A DNA stretch of 64,000 bases from Lingula anatina (GCF_001039355.2 NW_019774792.1:140823-204822), one strand, 5' to 3'; positions 13,901 to 28,500 are shown, counted from the stretch's first letter. Notes: a model not told the origin generated them from the sequence alone. Made by a program: numbers and translations.

Positions 13901-14089
13901 TAAAGGAACTAATTAAGGCTGACAGGAAATGAGGAAAAATAGAATTCACTGACTGAGGAATTGGTTGATAGAATGTCAAAACATATTAAAGAAGCCTCAC
14001 TTTATTGATCTACCCAAGTAAGGATTCCTCCCTTTCTAGGCATTCATTTTCCTCTGCATTGGAGCAATACAAATTAAACCAACAGTGAG

Positions 14090-14151
<62 letters not shown>

Positions 14152-16187
14152 GGAGTGTAATGATGTACACCCTATAATCATTTCCAAACAAATGAAACAA
14201 GTGAAGTGCAGCATTTTACCAAAATAAATAGGGTGACTATATCTTTATGAAAGATTTTGAGCCTAGTTGGCATGAATTTGGATGTTTTCCCCAAAACTAA
14301 AGTTGAGATAATCTGCAGAAAGGGCTTGACTATGCATACAAGACTTCCTTCCAACCTAGTATAAAACTAATAATATCTTATATCTATCTATCTATACACA
14401 CATTCCTGATTAAAGTTTTACTTCATTGAAATGCTAGATGGACGATCAAGGGATTAAAAATGGAAAGAAATACCTTTTTTAATACAATTATATCATTTTA
14501 TTTCAAAATACCATGCAGAAATATTATGACTTAAACCACTTGAGCATTTTTTTCATTCAGAACCATATTTCCATCCCTAATGAAAAAGAAAAAAAGATGT
14601 TTTAGAGTGGTGTTGAAAAAATTTTTCTTGCAGCTTATAATGATGTTCAAATGAATGTTTGTTAAAATTAACTTTCAAACAAATAAACCTTACTATAAAA
14701 TCTTCAAATGAAATATTTTTAATTCAGAGCAGTGAATCCTCACAACATCCTATTATTTATGTACACTTATCCCCAAGTCCCATATTATAGGAACCATGTT
14801 GTCTTGATTAATTGCATTATTCCTTATATCAAAAATAAAAAAGTCACCTCTGTAATTGGATTTCTGTCATTCTGGAAGTGACAATTGTTTTCCTTTAAGG
14901 AAATGTAAAAAGGTCACTAATGTTATCATACACTGCTGAGAGTTGTTTACATATATCTCTCTTTCCAGTATAAACATGTTGGTATAAAAACACATACTAT
15001 TAGTCAATATACTATATTACAGAGATAATATTGCTTTTCATTCTTACCTTCCTGAATAAATAAAAAAGATCCTTAAAGCAATAACACCTAAATACACATA
15101 AAAAAATCTTGAAATTTTTCCCCTTAATCACTAAGGTACACAATATCCTCATCTAGAGACAAAGTATGGTCTTCAAACCTGTTTTTGAGAATAATGTTTT
15201 GAATTCATGAGTCACTCTAACTTATAATGTGAATGGAGATTGGTGGATCTTACTTGCAAAATTTTTATCTCAAGAACAAGTTTATAGATTTTTCAAAATA
15301 TTTTTTCAGCAGTTTTTGATAGAACATACTTTCAGATGGTGAAAAGAATATTGATATTTTCAGTTATCATTTATAATTGTTTTTGTTACATAAAAATATA
15401 ACATGCATTGCATATCATTAAGACAGAGTAAAAAATAAATAGGCTTGGCTTCTAAGAATTGACCAATGCACTATGCTGATTAGAAATTCATATCCAATGT
15501 GGTAAAGATAATCACAAACCAAAGTTGAATTAATATATGTTTTTTTTTGGGAAATAAGTACACAACCCTCAGTACAAGTTTGACATAAAGATATTTTGTC
15601 TGAAAAATAAGAATGATATCCATAGAGATTAACCAAGGAATTTAATTAAAATAAAAATAAAAATTCAATTAATATTCTAAAATATCACTATCTGGTATCA
15701 AAATATTGCCTTCTTAGCATAAATTATGATTTACTTCTGAGACAGCTTATATATGCCTATTTCTTATGTCTTGTTAAAAGAATCAGAAACAGAAAAGCCA
15801 TTTACCCGTGAATAAACATTTTAAAATTAAATTCACCAAACACTCTCAAACATCAGGGTAAAACATACAAAGAATACAGTGAACAACAAAAATATGTATT
15901 TTATGAAAACAATTTCAAGTGTATGCTGGCATATATACAATATATTTACAACCTACAAATCACATATTTATTCAATCAATATCTTTGCAAAGCTGCCATA
16001 AAATCTGATAGGCAAGGTCAATAGCTTATAGATAATACTAAGAAAATATTCCAGAGCAAATGTGAACTTTCTTTTGTTTTGTTACTCAAGACATAAACAT
16101 AGGTTCATGTTTTGAGTAAGATATCACATGTAATAGAGTTATATTTCTCATGTTGAATAGTCCAATGTGAATGACATAATTTATTTT
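13901..16187. other. Intergenic region and probable TMEM128 3'UTR
   Basis: AT-rich sequence with no supported gene. It lies between the converging CPEB and TMEM128 genes. On the minus strand AATAAA signals occur at 15967-15972 and directly after the TMEM128 stop (16180-16185). Apart from the (TA)n tract listed separately, I see nothing else. Confidence 0.4.
14091..14148. repeat. (TA)n microsatellite
   Basis: A perfect TA dinucleotide run of about 58 bases in intergenic DNA. Confidence 0.95.
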
Positions 16188-18847
16188 TCAAAATATACTT
16201 CCTGGAAGAGCTGCTGCCACCACAATAACTCCCATGAAAATTGTGAACAGGATAAATGGAGTAAGGAAGGCATAAACAGGCCACAGTCCTATCATGACCC
16301 TGAAAATAATAAGAATTCAATTTGTCATTTAATTTGACAGAAAACTTAGGAGTTATTTATGACAAATTGAATCCCAAGCAGCATGAGACTCTTTCAAAAC
16401 ATGTTATATTTGGTTCTAGAGATGGAGGAGGTGGCATTTTAGAGAAAAATGTTACACAACTGTTTTGCATTTTCAATACTTTTCCCTTCAAGCCCAATGT
16501 CAACCCTTCATCTTCCATATGATTATATAAAATGTTCTATATCTAATTATCTTCTACATCAATTTTTGAATTTTGATAGAGCGAAAACAAAATCAACAGT
16601 TTTTTCAACATAACCAGTCATCACCCATGATCTATCATCAGACAGATAATGCTTATAAAGATGCTGTTGCACCCTCAGCCCAAAAACTATGGACAGTGGT
16701 CACTGATGAATAAAATGACCAGGACACTGACCAGTGGCCAGTGTTGGTCATGAGGATGAAAAATCATCCACCTAGACACTGGGGGTCCAGAGAGAATGTT
16801 ATATACAGGCTTTTAAAAAAGTGCCATTATTTCATAACAGTGTTATGCAACCTTTCTCATAGTATTTTAACTTACAGTACACTGCCTAGAATGAAACAGA
16901 ATGTGGACACTGGAATAGCTGCAGGGTATCTGGTCTCCCACTCATCACTTGGGACTTTCTTGATATATGACAACCAGACTATTAGGAAACAAGCAATCAT
17001 GACCGTTATGGATATTGATATTAACCCAGGGTACAGCCAAAGTCTGAAATGATGGAGAATGACAAACTAATTTAGGCTTAGATTTTTCTCAAAAACCTGG
17101 ATTATAACTTATGATTATGAAAAAACAAGGAGCACCTGGACATCCCAAGTCAATTACTAGTACAAGTTTTACATTAAATTTAAAAAATGTTTTTAAACTG
17201 GCATATCCATTATTTTGTTAATGGATGGGAGTGGCACCCAGACAACATTTTTTGCCTCACTTTAAAGTGATAAATGTTAAAAGAATACTCCATGCAAAAA
17301 GTCTAAACAAAGTACTAAACAAAAACTGTCTTTACTTTTATGAGGTGTGCTATGGCAAAATAATAACATTACTATTTTAACAGAGTTACACCTCAAAAAA
17401 TTCAGTTACCATTACTGCACAGAAAATAAACTCAGACACATGTACTACATGTATTAAGATGACATTTTTTGTTACCTGTTGATCCTGTTGTCATATAATA
17501 TTGCCAGATATAAGTCTGTGTAGTAAAATACAGCCATAGAGGCAATAAGCCAACAAACATTCTGGATGCTATAAGGTGATGACTTTTTCTTCAGTTTCTC
17601 CAATTTCTTTTCAGTTTCTTCAGCAACCTTTGGATCTAAATATATTAAAAGAATAGACATATACAACTGTATAAATAATTTTAATCATTATGAATGATAT
17701 ACAAATGTATAGGTGGGCAAAAATGTTTTACATACCGACTGTTGGCCAGTAACCAGAGCATTTTCACTGGCAGGTTTAGATTAATTTACAGAACAGGATT
17801 TGGGGCAGGTTCAAGAATGAGGTAAGAATTAGACACTCTTGCAGCATTCTCCCCCACCATATAACTCTGTGATATTCAATATCTTTTCTAAATCAATTTG
17901 TGTGGTGACTCTGAGTAATGTCTCGGCTAGTCAAATAAATTAATTTGGCAATTCATTTACTTTTGATCCCAAGGTAAGTTTGGAGGCTAACAAATAAAAT
18001 GGCACAGTCACAAGCATCCATATCCAACTAAACACACCAACAATGACTTAACCATGATTAGATCATAATTAAGACAATAACTGGACCTTCCAGACTCCAT
18101 TAATATATATTATTTTTAAAATAATCATTACTATTTTGTAGGATCTATAACAAAGGGGTTTGGACAGTTAACCTTGCCACTGCATGGCTTGAGACTTTGG
18201 CAAGTTAAGGAGGGGAGGATCGAGGGATCAGGTGAGATTTGCACAGAAAATTTAAGTATCAAGACATAATGTAATATTCTTCAAAGCAGTGTGACAACTG
18301 TTGAAATGATATTTTCATGATAATGCTAACTGTATTATTGTATTTCTAAAATACATTCCCAGGACAGAACTAGTAGAAACAAGGAAATATCATTTGTTCA
18401 GACTTATCTGAATCAATGGTCCACAGATAATCAAAGTCTCAAGTTACATAGAGTACTTGACACAATCTTAGTTTGTCAGTGTATCATAATGTCGTTAAAT
18501 GTATGACCTATTTGTGTTACGTAATAATGACGCTTGACGACACCACGCCCCACGCCAGTTATCTTTATCTATGTTGCATTATCATGGTGCACACATTTTG
18601 CAGCTTCAGTTCTGGTACATGTACTCCAATCTCACACTCAGTAACAGTATGTACAGGTTTTTTACAAAAGACTGAGTGAGGGGAATCTAAAAAGAACCCC
18701 ATCACCTCACCATACTCTCTCAACCAGACGCAATCACATTAATTTGTTTCAGTTTACGTGAGGAGTACCTGGAAATATAGATCTGTACATATTTTCTTGC
18801 ATTTTATGTCTAACCCGCTGCCGAATCTCGTCTCCACGGTCCGCCAT
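16188..18847 (-). CDS. TMEM128: Transmembrane protein 128
   Basis: A small multi-pass membrane protein; the family is annotated as endoplasmic-reticulum membrane and its molecular function is not established. Minus-strand exons: 18847-18769, 17635-17476, 17043-16876 and 16299-16188. They total 519 nt, or 172 aa (human about 165), and all phases match. Four hydrophobic segments are visible: VCWLIASMAVFYYTDLYLAI, ISISITVMIACFLIVWL, the segment around AAIPVSTFCFILGSVL, and LTPFILFTIFMGVIVVAAAL. The spacer between segments 2 and 3 ends in ETRYPAAIP, matching the vertebrate YPALIP motif. A basic, lysine-rich cytosolic stretch precedes the first segment. The start ATG lies in AAAATGGCGGACC, a YY1-like context common at housekeeping genes. 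The 5' end is 763 bp from the sideroflexin ATG, in divergent orientation. Confidence 0.88.
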
Positions 18848-18999
18848 TTTGACGCAAATCTTAGAGGAAAACACAGGGGCCAATAATATGATGACAAAAA
18901 GAAAGTGCGGAGAATTGCTGATGTTGTGTTTCCGGTTGAGACTGGCTGGCATGTGGTGGGTGTTTGCATCATCGCTATTAGCCACATATTAAGACCAAG
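18848..18999. promoter_or_regulatory. Probable shared promoter of TMEM128 (-) and sideroflexin (+), with the sideroflexin non-coding first exon
   Basis: TMEM128 starts at 18847 on the minus strand. A strong donor (AAG followed by gtaagtg) at 19000 suggests that a non-coding first exon of sideroflexin ends at 18999. The matching acceptor (ttgttttcag) is before 19543. The spacing leaves about 150 bp for a bidirectional promoter, with a YY1-like ATGGCGG motif at the TMEM128 end. The inference rests on splice sites and orientation only. Confidence 0.5.
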
Positions 19000-19570
19000 G
19001 TAAGTGAATGCGTGCAGCATTTACTACAGCTAAACTTTACGAGCAAAGCAACCGTCGTTTTTGCTCTATTGATGTATTGTAATTAATTCCATTATGCATC
19101 AACTTGCTTGCATCGATTTGCAATTTTTTTTAAATCGTTGATGAATAACATAAACAATACACAGTGGATGTGTGTTGTCTCAGTGACTGATGCAAGATTC
19201 TTGCCATACAGACTGTCTTATGACCTTCTGTTTCTGTTAGTTTAACATATGGTGAACACTTGTTCGCAGATTTTGTATAGGTCGTGCAAGGATATATCAG
19301 AAACGAATGACGATTTTCTGACGACTCGTGCAACAGAAAAAGAAAGTTCATTGCATTTTGATATTTTATGTGCAACAGCACTATCACGGGCGAATGATTT
19401 TGATTCAGTTTTAAAACTGAAATTGCTGGATTAAAATATGTTTTTTATTTGCATATTTTATTGCATTAACTGTTATTCAATATGATTATGATAACTATAA
19501 CTGGAATTTAATAAAAACATGTTAATTAAACTTTGTTTTCAGCTGTGACATTTGAAATTGTTTGACTGAA

Positions 19571-19579
19571 ATGAAGTAA
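19571..19579 (+). promoter_or_regulatory. Minimal upstream ORF (ATG AAG TAA) in the sideroflexin leader
   Basis: A two-codon reading frame lies 31 nt upstream of the sideroflexin ATG, inside the inferred leader exon that starts at 19543. Such short uORFs can reduce initiation at the main ATG. No regulatory role is shown here. Confidence 0.4.
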
Positions 19580-19609
19580 GGGAATTATCAAATATAAGAA
19601 AAAATCAAA

Positions 19610-22600
19610 ATGGAGGCTGCAACAGCATCTCAGGTCAGTGGTGGACTACGCATTAACTTGGATGAACCACGATATGATCAGAATACTTTTAGTGGGCGAG
19701 CCAAGCACTTCTTCATCACAACAAATCCACTGAATTTATTTTGTTCCAATAAAACTTTGGAAGAAGCAAAAATCTTGGTAGAGCAATACAGGTAATTAAT
19801 ATTCAATTTCAATATTCATATTCAAATATTCATCATTAATAAGTGCTATTTGGATAATTTTTGATATGATTATCTCTTCTGTAATAGTTTTTTTCCATTT
19901 TAATTGTGTACTTTAAGTAATTGCATTTTCAGTTATAACTAATTTTCAAACCAAACATTTTATGATGTTATGCATACTAGTTGTCTCTTATAAAGAAGCA
20001 AACAATATATTTTATCAAATTATTTATCAAGGCTGTAATAATATGTTACTCAAAATGTTGCATCGGAACAATTAGGAACGAGATTATATACTTCAATTAT
20101 TATATTTTTAAATGTTAGATAAGTCTAACAAATTCATAAAAGTGTTTATATGAGGTATAATATTTGCATTTGAAAAAGTCATAGTGTTATTATCTATAGC
20201 TACATATTCTGCAAAGCTACTTATCATATTTCCCAGTTTATTTTCTTAAAATCAATTAAACCCCTCAAGTAAAAGTACCTGATGTCGATATTTGCTTCTG
20301 AAATGTACAGGAAAACATTGCAGTCTAAGTGACTGGCCACAATTAGAATTGGTATAAATCATTTAATCCATGTGCAAGGATGGGCCAAGCATTAAATTTC
20401 TCAATAAGAGAAAATTGTTATTTTTTAAGGAAATTGAATGCGGAAAATCTTGGAACTAACTTATTGGAATATAATGAGAAACATATATGTACAAGGAAGA
20501 AGATTTATTGATCTCAATTTTAACAGGAATGGCCAGGAGCCTGCAGGGCTTACAGAGGATCAGATCTGGAGAGCCAAGCACATCTATGACTCTGCCTACC
20601 ACCCAGATACGAAGGAAAAGATGTTCATCATTGGCCGTATGTCAGCACAGGTGCCCATGAACATGAGCATCACAGGATGTATGATGACCTTCTACAAGTA
20701 AGGAAAAATATTTAAATGTTAACCTCCCCCTGGTATTTTTAGCTATAGGCTTGAAGTCTACACAAATTCTATTTTTTTTTGTCAATGTTTAATGTTACAG
20801 TTATAGATACTGGTATATTCCTGCACCAAAATTGACATTCAGATAAAATGCTTTGGTATTAAAATCAAGGACTAGTTAAATGTTAATTTTTTTTCTTGTA
20901 TCAGGTCAACACCAGCTGTTATATTCTGGCAGTGGATTAACCAGTCTTTTAATGCAGTCGTCAACTATACCAACAGGAGTGGAGATCATCCTATACCAGT
21001 AAAGTAAGCACTAACCAAGGACATTTTTAGTTAGGGAGGTTTAATCAGTGTTTTAATTTGCATTGTGTGTTTGAAATTATTGATTGACAAGCATATATGA
21101 GCTTTGGTGGATAAAACATCAGAAGTCTTTAAGTTTATATTTGTTTTGAATATATAGTTTCTTAATTAAGATATTTTTCAAAATTTTTTAATTTCTTTAT
21201 CATTATGATTTCTGGAATGCTTCAATGGTTTATTTTTCCAGAAGTAAGATTGAGACTTTATAAAGATTGAGTATATTACATAGTACAGTTAAAACTCATT
21301 ATAGTTTGTTTTCAATACAGCTTGGCTATTGCTTTCCTTGTTTTATTTCTTTTTAATTTGCAGACATTTAGGTTTGTCATATGTACTGGCAACAGGAGGT
21401 GCTTTGGTCACGGCCTTAGGACTAAATAGTCAAGTACATGTAAGTTGGCTATTTTTCAAAATTTGTCAAAATTTTATTTAATGTTTTATTTAAAAAGTAT
21501 TTCAATAAAAATTGTGTTATTTTTGTTTAATGTAATTTCCTCCCTTATTTCTATGATATTTATGTACTCTTTCTCAGTTGCTCTTCTTTTATTATCTTTT
21601 ATTGATATATTTGTTGAAAAGAAAAAATATTAATTTTCCACTGCAAATTAGTTGTGGTATTTTCCTTATAATATTAAATTTTTCACTTGACTAGGGACAA
21701 CCATTGTAAATAGCCTTATCGTCTGACCAATTTTTCCTTTAGAAAAGCCATAATTTTGTGGTTTGATAGATCAGTGCATTGATACACCCATCTTTAGAAA
21801 TTACTTATACTGGGAATGACATAATCTCTTTATCACATTTCCTTTGCATAGCAAGTCTAAAAGGAGACCCATCTATGCAACACTTAACTGAACTGATTTA
21901 CCACGGTATATTATCCTTCAACTAATAGTAATGTTTGGACAATCACATCCCTCCTTGTTGAAATGTGGATACCATTGTTTTCCTTGTTTTTGTCCAGCAA
22001 CTATTTGATTATGTCATCTGAATCTTTCCTTCTTTATGATCCACTGGTGGCTCCAAGGTTTGGATACAGGGGAGGTTAGGAGTTGGGAGAGGGGCACAGG
22101 GAGGGCTTTTGGGAGGAGGGATAGGGGTAGAAAAAAGTTTTTTTTTTCCTCTTTGCTTGACTTTTTCCATGCAGAAACTAATAAAAAGGGTTGGCATGCA
22201 CTCCCTTGACCACTGGATCTTCCTTTCTTATTGTACTCATGTGCCCACTATTTGAAAAATGAAATAAAAGTTTATAAATATTGATAAATGAATTAATTAA
22301 TTTATTTACTTCTGAGGTATGCTTCCTTTCTTAATTCCAGAGATTCCCTCCCCTGATAGCCCGCTATGTCCCATTCTCTGCAGTGGCTGCTGCTAACTGT
22401 ATCAATATACCCTGCATGAGAAGCCAGTAAGAAAATACCTGTTGATTAGGATTACACAACAAACATGTCTTTGAAGACTTTTTTATATTTACTACATTGC
22501 TGTGACTATCTATTAAGTCATTCTCAGGGTCACCTTTAAATTATATTGTTAAAAGTAAAGAAAAAAATTCACTTTTATCCTCTTTACCACAGGTTGCAAA

Positions 22601-24056
22601 CATGAAATATGTGCATACACCTAATCAACTATGTAACTTCTTTTTGTTTAGATTTGATGGAAATTTTAATTAATGTTTTTTTCATAGAGAAATGATCTCA
22701 GGGATTCCAGTGTTTGATGAAAATGGAAATAGACTGGGCACTTCACAAAAAGCTGCAAAGAAAGCAATTTTTCAAGTTGTCTTCTCTAGAGTTTGTATGG
22801 CCATGCCTGGCATGTGTAAGTTAAACCAACTCAGTTACTCCTGATATTAAGTTGTGACAAAGTTGCCAAAAGTAATTTAATCATTTTAGTAAATTTAGTA
22901 GTATTGTTATGTATTGTGTAGTTTGACGTGTTGGTGCATTTTGGATTAAAGAGTGTACATGATTGAGCTTTTGATATTGTATTTAATGTTTTTCTTTTTA
23001 TTACAGTGACTCCACCAATTATAATGCAGAGATTAGAGAAAGGTAGCCTTTTAATGGTAAGTAAGAAAGTGATACATCAGAATCTGTGCCATAGACATCA
23101 TTATGCATGATCATTATGCATGATCCAAATTTTTTAGAATTCGTTTTTAGGATTAATTTACATAAACATCCTTTTAGTCAGACATGAATCTTTTGGCGTC
23201 GTCAGTTCTAGTATTCATCTTGCCATGTCATATTTTCCAGAAGTATCCATGGTTGAATGCTCCAATTCAGGTTGGATTGGTAGGGGCGTTGTAAGTAAAC
23301 AATCTACTACACTATTTTCAAGGGAATAATTAAATTGCATGAATAAGAGATAAAGAAGAGAAATTGTAATTTTTGAACAACAATTTATAACTTGATAATT
23401 TGAAAATCAAATGAATAATTTTGGTTATTTTCTTTCAGTCTGGTTTTTGCTACTCCTTTATGCTGTGCACTGTTTCCACAAAAGAGGTAATCTTTTTATT
23501 TTTCAGCAAAGTCGGTTACATTTTCCACAATTTTTTGAAGTAGATTAATATGCTTAGGGTATATTAGATAGTCTAGTATTTGATTCAATATGTAAATTTT
23601 CTTTTAAGTAGCATGTATTACATAGATGTGTCTGCATGGAATGGTCACTACATGGATTTAAATTTTAGAAACCAGGACCAATATAAAGAGCCACATCTAG
23701 TAATTTAGAGTCATACTAGGACATTTGTGTATAGCTCTGACATAAGTATGTTGTAGTTTGTCTATAACGGTTAGTAAAGAACACTGTATAAAGAAGAAAA
23801 AGGGGTGGGGAATAGTCTCACTGAGTAAAATTCAGCTTGGCCTTTGTAACCTCATACGGATGACTATGTATACTTTTGTCTATAGTTGTGCCGCAACACA
23901 CTTGACAAGCGTAATATCCTACATAGCATTAATTTGAATTTTTTTCTGACCACTTTCAGTTCCATGGCAATGTCTCACCTTGAACCAGAACTACAGGAGA
24001 AACTAGCTGCCCTACCCAATCCACCTAGCACTGTGTATTTCAATAAAGGTCTCTGA
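19610..24056 (+). CDS. SFXN1/3: Sideroflexin, SFXN1/SFXN3 type, mitochondrial serine transporter
   Basis: Inner mitochondrial membrane carrier; SFXN1 and SFXN3 in mammals import serine for one-carbon metabolism. Coding exons: 19610-19791, 20527-20697, 20905-21003, 21364-21439, 22341-22426, 22688-22815, 23007-23056, 23241-23290, 23439-23486 and 23960-24056. They total 987 nt (328 aa; human 322) and all phases match. Hallmarks in order: [17 protein letters not shown] near the N terminus, the [10 protein letters not shown] signature, [73 protein letters not shown] and a C-terminal VYFNKGL. These match SFXN1/3 closely rather than SFXN2, 4 or 5. The first ATG of the conserved frame was taken as start. 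A non-coding 5' exon is inferred upstream. Confidence 0.95.
22066..22130 (+). other. G-rich intronic tract with quadruplex potential
   Basis: Several GGG/GGGG runs are separated by short loops, followed by a poly-T tract, in the sideroflexin intron between 21439 and 22341. It could form a G-quadruplex in the sense RNA. No function is shown. Confidence 0.35.
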
Positions 24057-25526
24057 TGTTGTTATACATTTTTGCCATAAAGCAGCTACAGAGGATAATG
24101 GATCTTCCAGTCTCTTAATAACATGGCGCTAATATTGCATTTTAATAGAGTGTCTTAAATGGGGTTGTCCCCTTGTATCCAGTATATCTTCAATTTAAAA
24201 TTTACCATGAGATGATTGTTTTTAAGGCAAATTGATTTCGAAGACTTCTGTCAAAAACAGCCACATTATAAAATTGGAAGATTTAAGACTTGTGTGCAAA
24301 TATTGTAAGCCTCCTAATCTCAAACATATTATGATTGTGCTTTAGCATAAAAACATCATTTCCTGATATGGAAAATCATGAATTAATAATAATATGAACT
24401 TTATATTTCAATGGAAATATTATGAAATATGAATTTTTAAAATTATTTCATTGATAACAATGAAACATCTGTAGAAGTATACATCTGTTGTTATATCAGT
24501 TTGTATAGTATTACATGGTTTAAAAGCAAATGTCATGATGTATCTTAAAGCAATCGGTCAAAGACAGTTGTTGGTAGAATTATATAGCACTTAAGTTTTA
24601 CAATGTGATCATGTGTGCCAAGTATTGTATGCAATCAGTGGGTGTGGTTATCATATTACTGCCCGAGAACAAAAAATGTTTACCTTGTTATATATTTGGG
24701 ATGATGTGACACTGCACACTTTTTGTTGGGTATGAGGACTAAATGCATTTTCTTTTTAATTATAAAATTCAAACTGAATAAATGCCACACTAAGTACATT
24801 TCTTTTCCTTAATTGTGTGTTCCTAATGTAGACATGATTTTCATATTGGATTTTAATTGGAAATCCAATTTCTTTTTGGCAGTTTTTTAGACCTTAAACA
24901 TACCCCCCGAGTTGTAAGGCCACTAAGTTATTTCTTTCTACTTTTTTCTTAAAACCCCCAAATCATCTCTCTTCATGAATTGAAAATGGGAGTCTGAATA
25001 GAAATGTAATTAATGGATAATCAATCTATTTAGTCCGTTTGAATTAAATGAAAACTGATCCATCCAGCACTGTGTCATAAGAGGAAAAAAAAGTTAACAG
25101 TAAAAAAGCATTTTATATCAAAATGGTATGCAGTTTTACAATATAAATATATTAAATCTGAAGTGAATATTATTTACAAAATGGTTCATTAAATGCTTCA
25201 TTACTTATAGCAACGCTATAAAATGATCTGAAACTTGTCCAAAAATAGGACTTCTAGTTTTTTTTTCTCATTCAGCTAGAAAAGCCAACATACAATGACG
25301 GACAAAACCTCGACTATATTTCTGTTTTAATAAACTTTCCTGCACTGGCAATGTCTTATTTAAATGCCAGCACACTTACATATGCTTAAGGAAAGCAATA
25401 TGATTGTCTTATTTTCTTTATGTGCCAAGACGTGAAAATTTATGGCTCTCAACTACATGACTCTTGTGGCTGTTCCTATTGTTTGTCCCCTTGTCTGTGT
25501 GAGCCTTATGATGACAAAATAAGCCC
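24057..25526. other. Convergent 3' ends of sideroflexin and ALMS1
   Basis: No coding sequence was found. The interval should hold both 3'UTRs. AATAAA at 24777-24782 is a plausible sideroflexin poly(A) signal, about 720 nt after the stop. An ALMS1 poly(A) signal on the minus strand is not certain. Confidence 0.5.
24777..24782 (+). promoter_or_regulatory. Candidate poly(A) signal of sideroflexin
   Basis: A canonical AATAAA downstream of the stop at 24056. Confidence 0.5.
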
Positions 25527-28500
25527 TCATGGATTTGGAAGCCAGGGTCCTTTATTCTTTAAAACCTTATTCAGGACTTTCTGAAAAATAAATCAACCAA
25601 AACTTGCTAAAATTACAGAATGGGTAAAATTCCATTCATAAACTATATACATAAACAAAATGTCGATTTCTAGACAACAAAAGTAGCATTTATGACACCG
25701 AATACTATTTTACATGTTTCAAGAAATGTGTATTTACCTCTTTGAAAAGCTGTGCTCTGATACGGTTAGTTTTGTACTTCTCTTGACGTTTCTTCTCCTC
25801 AATTTTTTGTATCACTTCTGGAAGCTTTTGATATATTCTGAAAAGTAATACTGTAATCTTAGAAAATATAAAATCTAAAAACTGTGCTTGAAAACTAAAA
25901 GTGTTAGTGTTTTTTGTTTTGTTTTTCTTCTTCCTTTTAATTTATTTTTCTTCCCTTTACTGAAAATAGACATATGTATCCCTGCCACACAAAAATTTCT
26001 GAAGTTGACGTCTGTGACTTTGAAATGGGTCAGGGTGCCCCAATGAGCTCCCCAAGAGCCATCAATGACCTCATTGCAATGGTCTCTGCACTATCCTAGT
26101 ATTTTTGTGGTATTAAATTAACAAGGACATCTTTTCACATTAAGAGAATCAGTGGTGTGAAGATGATGAAATATGAGCCCAATTCCTTTGACATAAATTG
26201 GGCCAAGGGGTAAAAATTTACAGAAGTTTAATTTACTTACTTAAGTGAATGCTCTCTCATTTCACTCTTGGTCATTACACGCTGCTTTGGTTGGTGCAGT
26301 TGCTCTAAAATATATACATTTTGAATTTACCCAACATACTATAAAATTTTAAAATGTACTAAAACTGTTAAACTTAAAAACCCATGCTGTAAGATACAGA
26401 AAGAAGTTATATATACAAAATGCCCCTTCCATTCACATATTGTGGAAATCTCACTAGATTACAACAGCATTTTCGTAATACACTAGCATGAGAACAATAT
26501 ATAATGCAATACCATACAAATTTTTTATCAATCAGAAAATGTTTACAAGGTATGCTGATCAGTTAACAGAAAATATCCCAGTCTACAAACAAAGAGCTTT
26601 CAATCTGCACTGTGAACCAACTCAATTTTGGAATCACTTTTGAGAGTCCAGAAATGAAAATAAATAATTACCACTGTAAGGATGTGCATTGGGATTGGCA
26701 TGTTTTCTTCTTTGATCAGCAAAGAGGTGCAGTCTCTCCCTGTTGTGCTGTTCTTGAACCTTCCTTTCCTCTGCAGCTAGGACAATTCTCCTCTGGCGCT
26801 CTCTAGACCTAGAGATTGCCTCACCTTTAAACAAGACAAAGGCCTCCTACAAGAGGATAAGATTTAATTTTCAAATTCTTTTCACCTAAAATCATGTATA
26901 CATTCCCAAAAAAGGCAATATATAATTATGTCACATCCAATTTACTTGTGGACAGAACTACATGCACATCACCAGGGAGCTTGTATGCTTTAAATTATTC
27001 TTTAAAAGTAAGCAATAAAATGTTTAAACACTGAACACATCATTTTACATCATGTGATTTAATCAACATACAATAATATTCTTTTATTCAATAAACATAC
27101 TATTACCTGTAATGTCAGTTTCTCTGAGGGCTTAATCTTCTCTCCATTATTCAAGACATTCACACGGTCACTTTTCCTTGACAGATACATGTCCACTTTA
27201 CTCCCAGTGTCCTTTAAGACTGGATCTTGGTTTTCTTTGCTTCTGAAATGACTGGAGAATTGAAGCTGCTTGTTTTCTTGAACTGACTGTTTCTCCTGTA
27301 ATGGCCTTCTCCAGGGTTTCGGTTTGGTTTCCTTCATTGGAATATACCAAGCTAGACCTGAAAAAAGGTTAGAAAGCCATGAATTTTAACTCAAAGTAAA
27401 ATAATACGTATGGTGCATGGGATGAGCATTAGTAAATTAAATTGGTTTTTATCTCTTTTACTAAATACCTGCATTGTCTTTAATTACTTAATGATAAAAC
27501 TTTAAAGTACTGTATCCCATACAATTTCAGAAACTCAAGGACAGGCATGCCCACACATTCGCACATTTACTTGAAATGTCATACATCTTTAAAATATTAC
27601 CTGGACTATGCCTCAGTTTGTCAGGTTTTGCACTTGTGGGCGGAGTCTCAGGACTGAAGATTTTAGAAGACCGTACAGCAGGTTTATCCTTAGGCTTTGG
27701 TGAGCTCACTGGTACTGTCACAAATGACCTTTGATTGCTGCTGCTGCCGCCTTTCTCTGCTGTATACTCCCTGTGTTCTGATGGAGCTCCCGAGACCCGA
27801 GGTGTTGTTTGCACTGCTGCAGACACCATGCTGACATCCGCTCGGTACTTGCGTTTAATCGGGGGACTAGGGAGCATGGGTGAGGGAAATATTGTTCCAA
27901 CATCTCGTGTTGTTTTCTGGGTTGAAGTATCAACTTTCAGGGGTGTGCTCTCTGCTTTCACTGCTTTCTTTGCTTGTCCTGTCCTGTCAACAGAAGTGTC
28001 ATTCCCAGGAGGATGATTTTGTTTAAACTTTTTCCCTTTCTCTTTCACTTTTGCCTTGGGAGCTGCATGCTCTGGCTTTTTGAATTCGATGTATGCAGAT
28101 TGGGGACCGTACACTTCTTTCAAAGGCTTCTCTTTTTTCCCAATCATCTGCCTGTCTTTCTCTTCCTTTGCTACAGATTTCCTTTTCTGTCTCACATGAG
28201 CATCTTTGCACCCACACACGCTGTGATCAGTGTCGGTTGTACTATCACTGACTTCCTCGTACTGAGTACTGGGCAGATTTACAGTTCTTTGCACATCAGG
28301 TGGCTTCTGTTTTCTAAGCACTGCTGCAGTTTTTTGAGAAGGCATGGGAGAAGGTGTGTAGCTTTCCAATTCTGATTCTGGAACTGGTGTTAATGTTGTA
28401 GATTTTGTAGCCGTAACCTCTCTTGATTCACTGCTTGTTGAAGACATAAGAGAGCTCTCATTGCTCCATGTAGAACCATTCACAGTTGATGATGTTGTAG

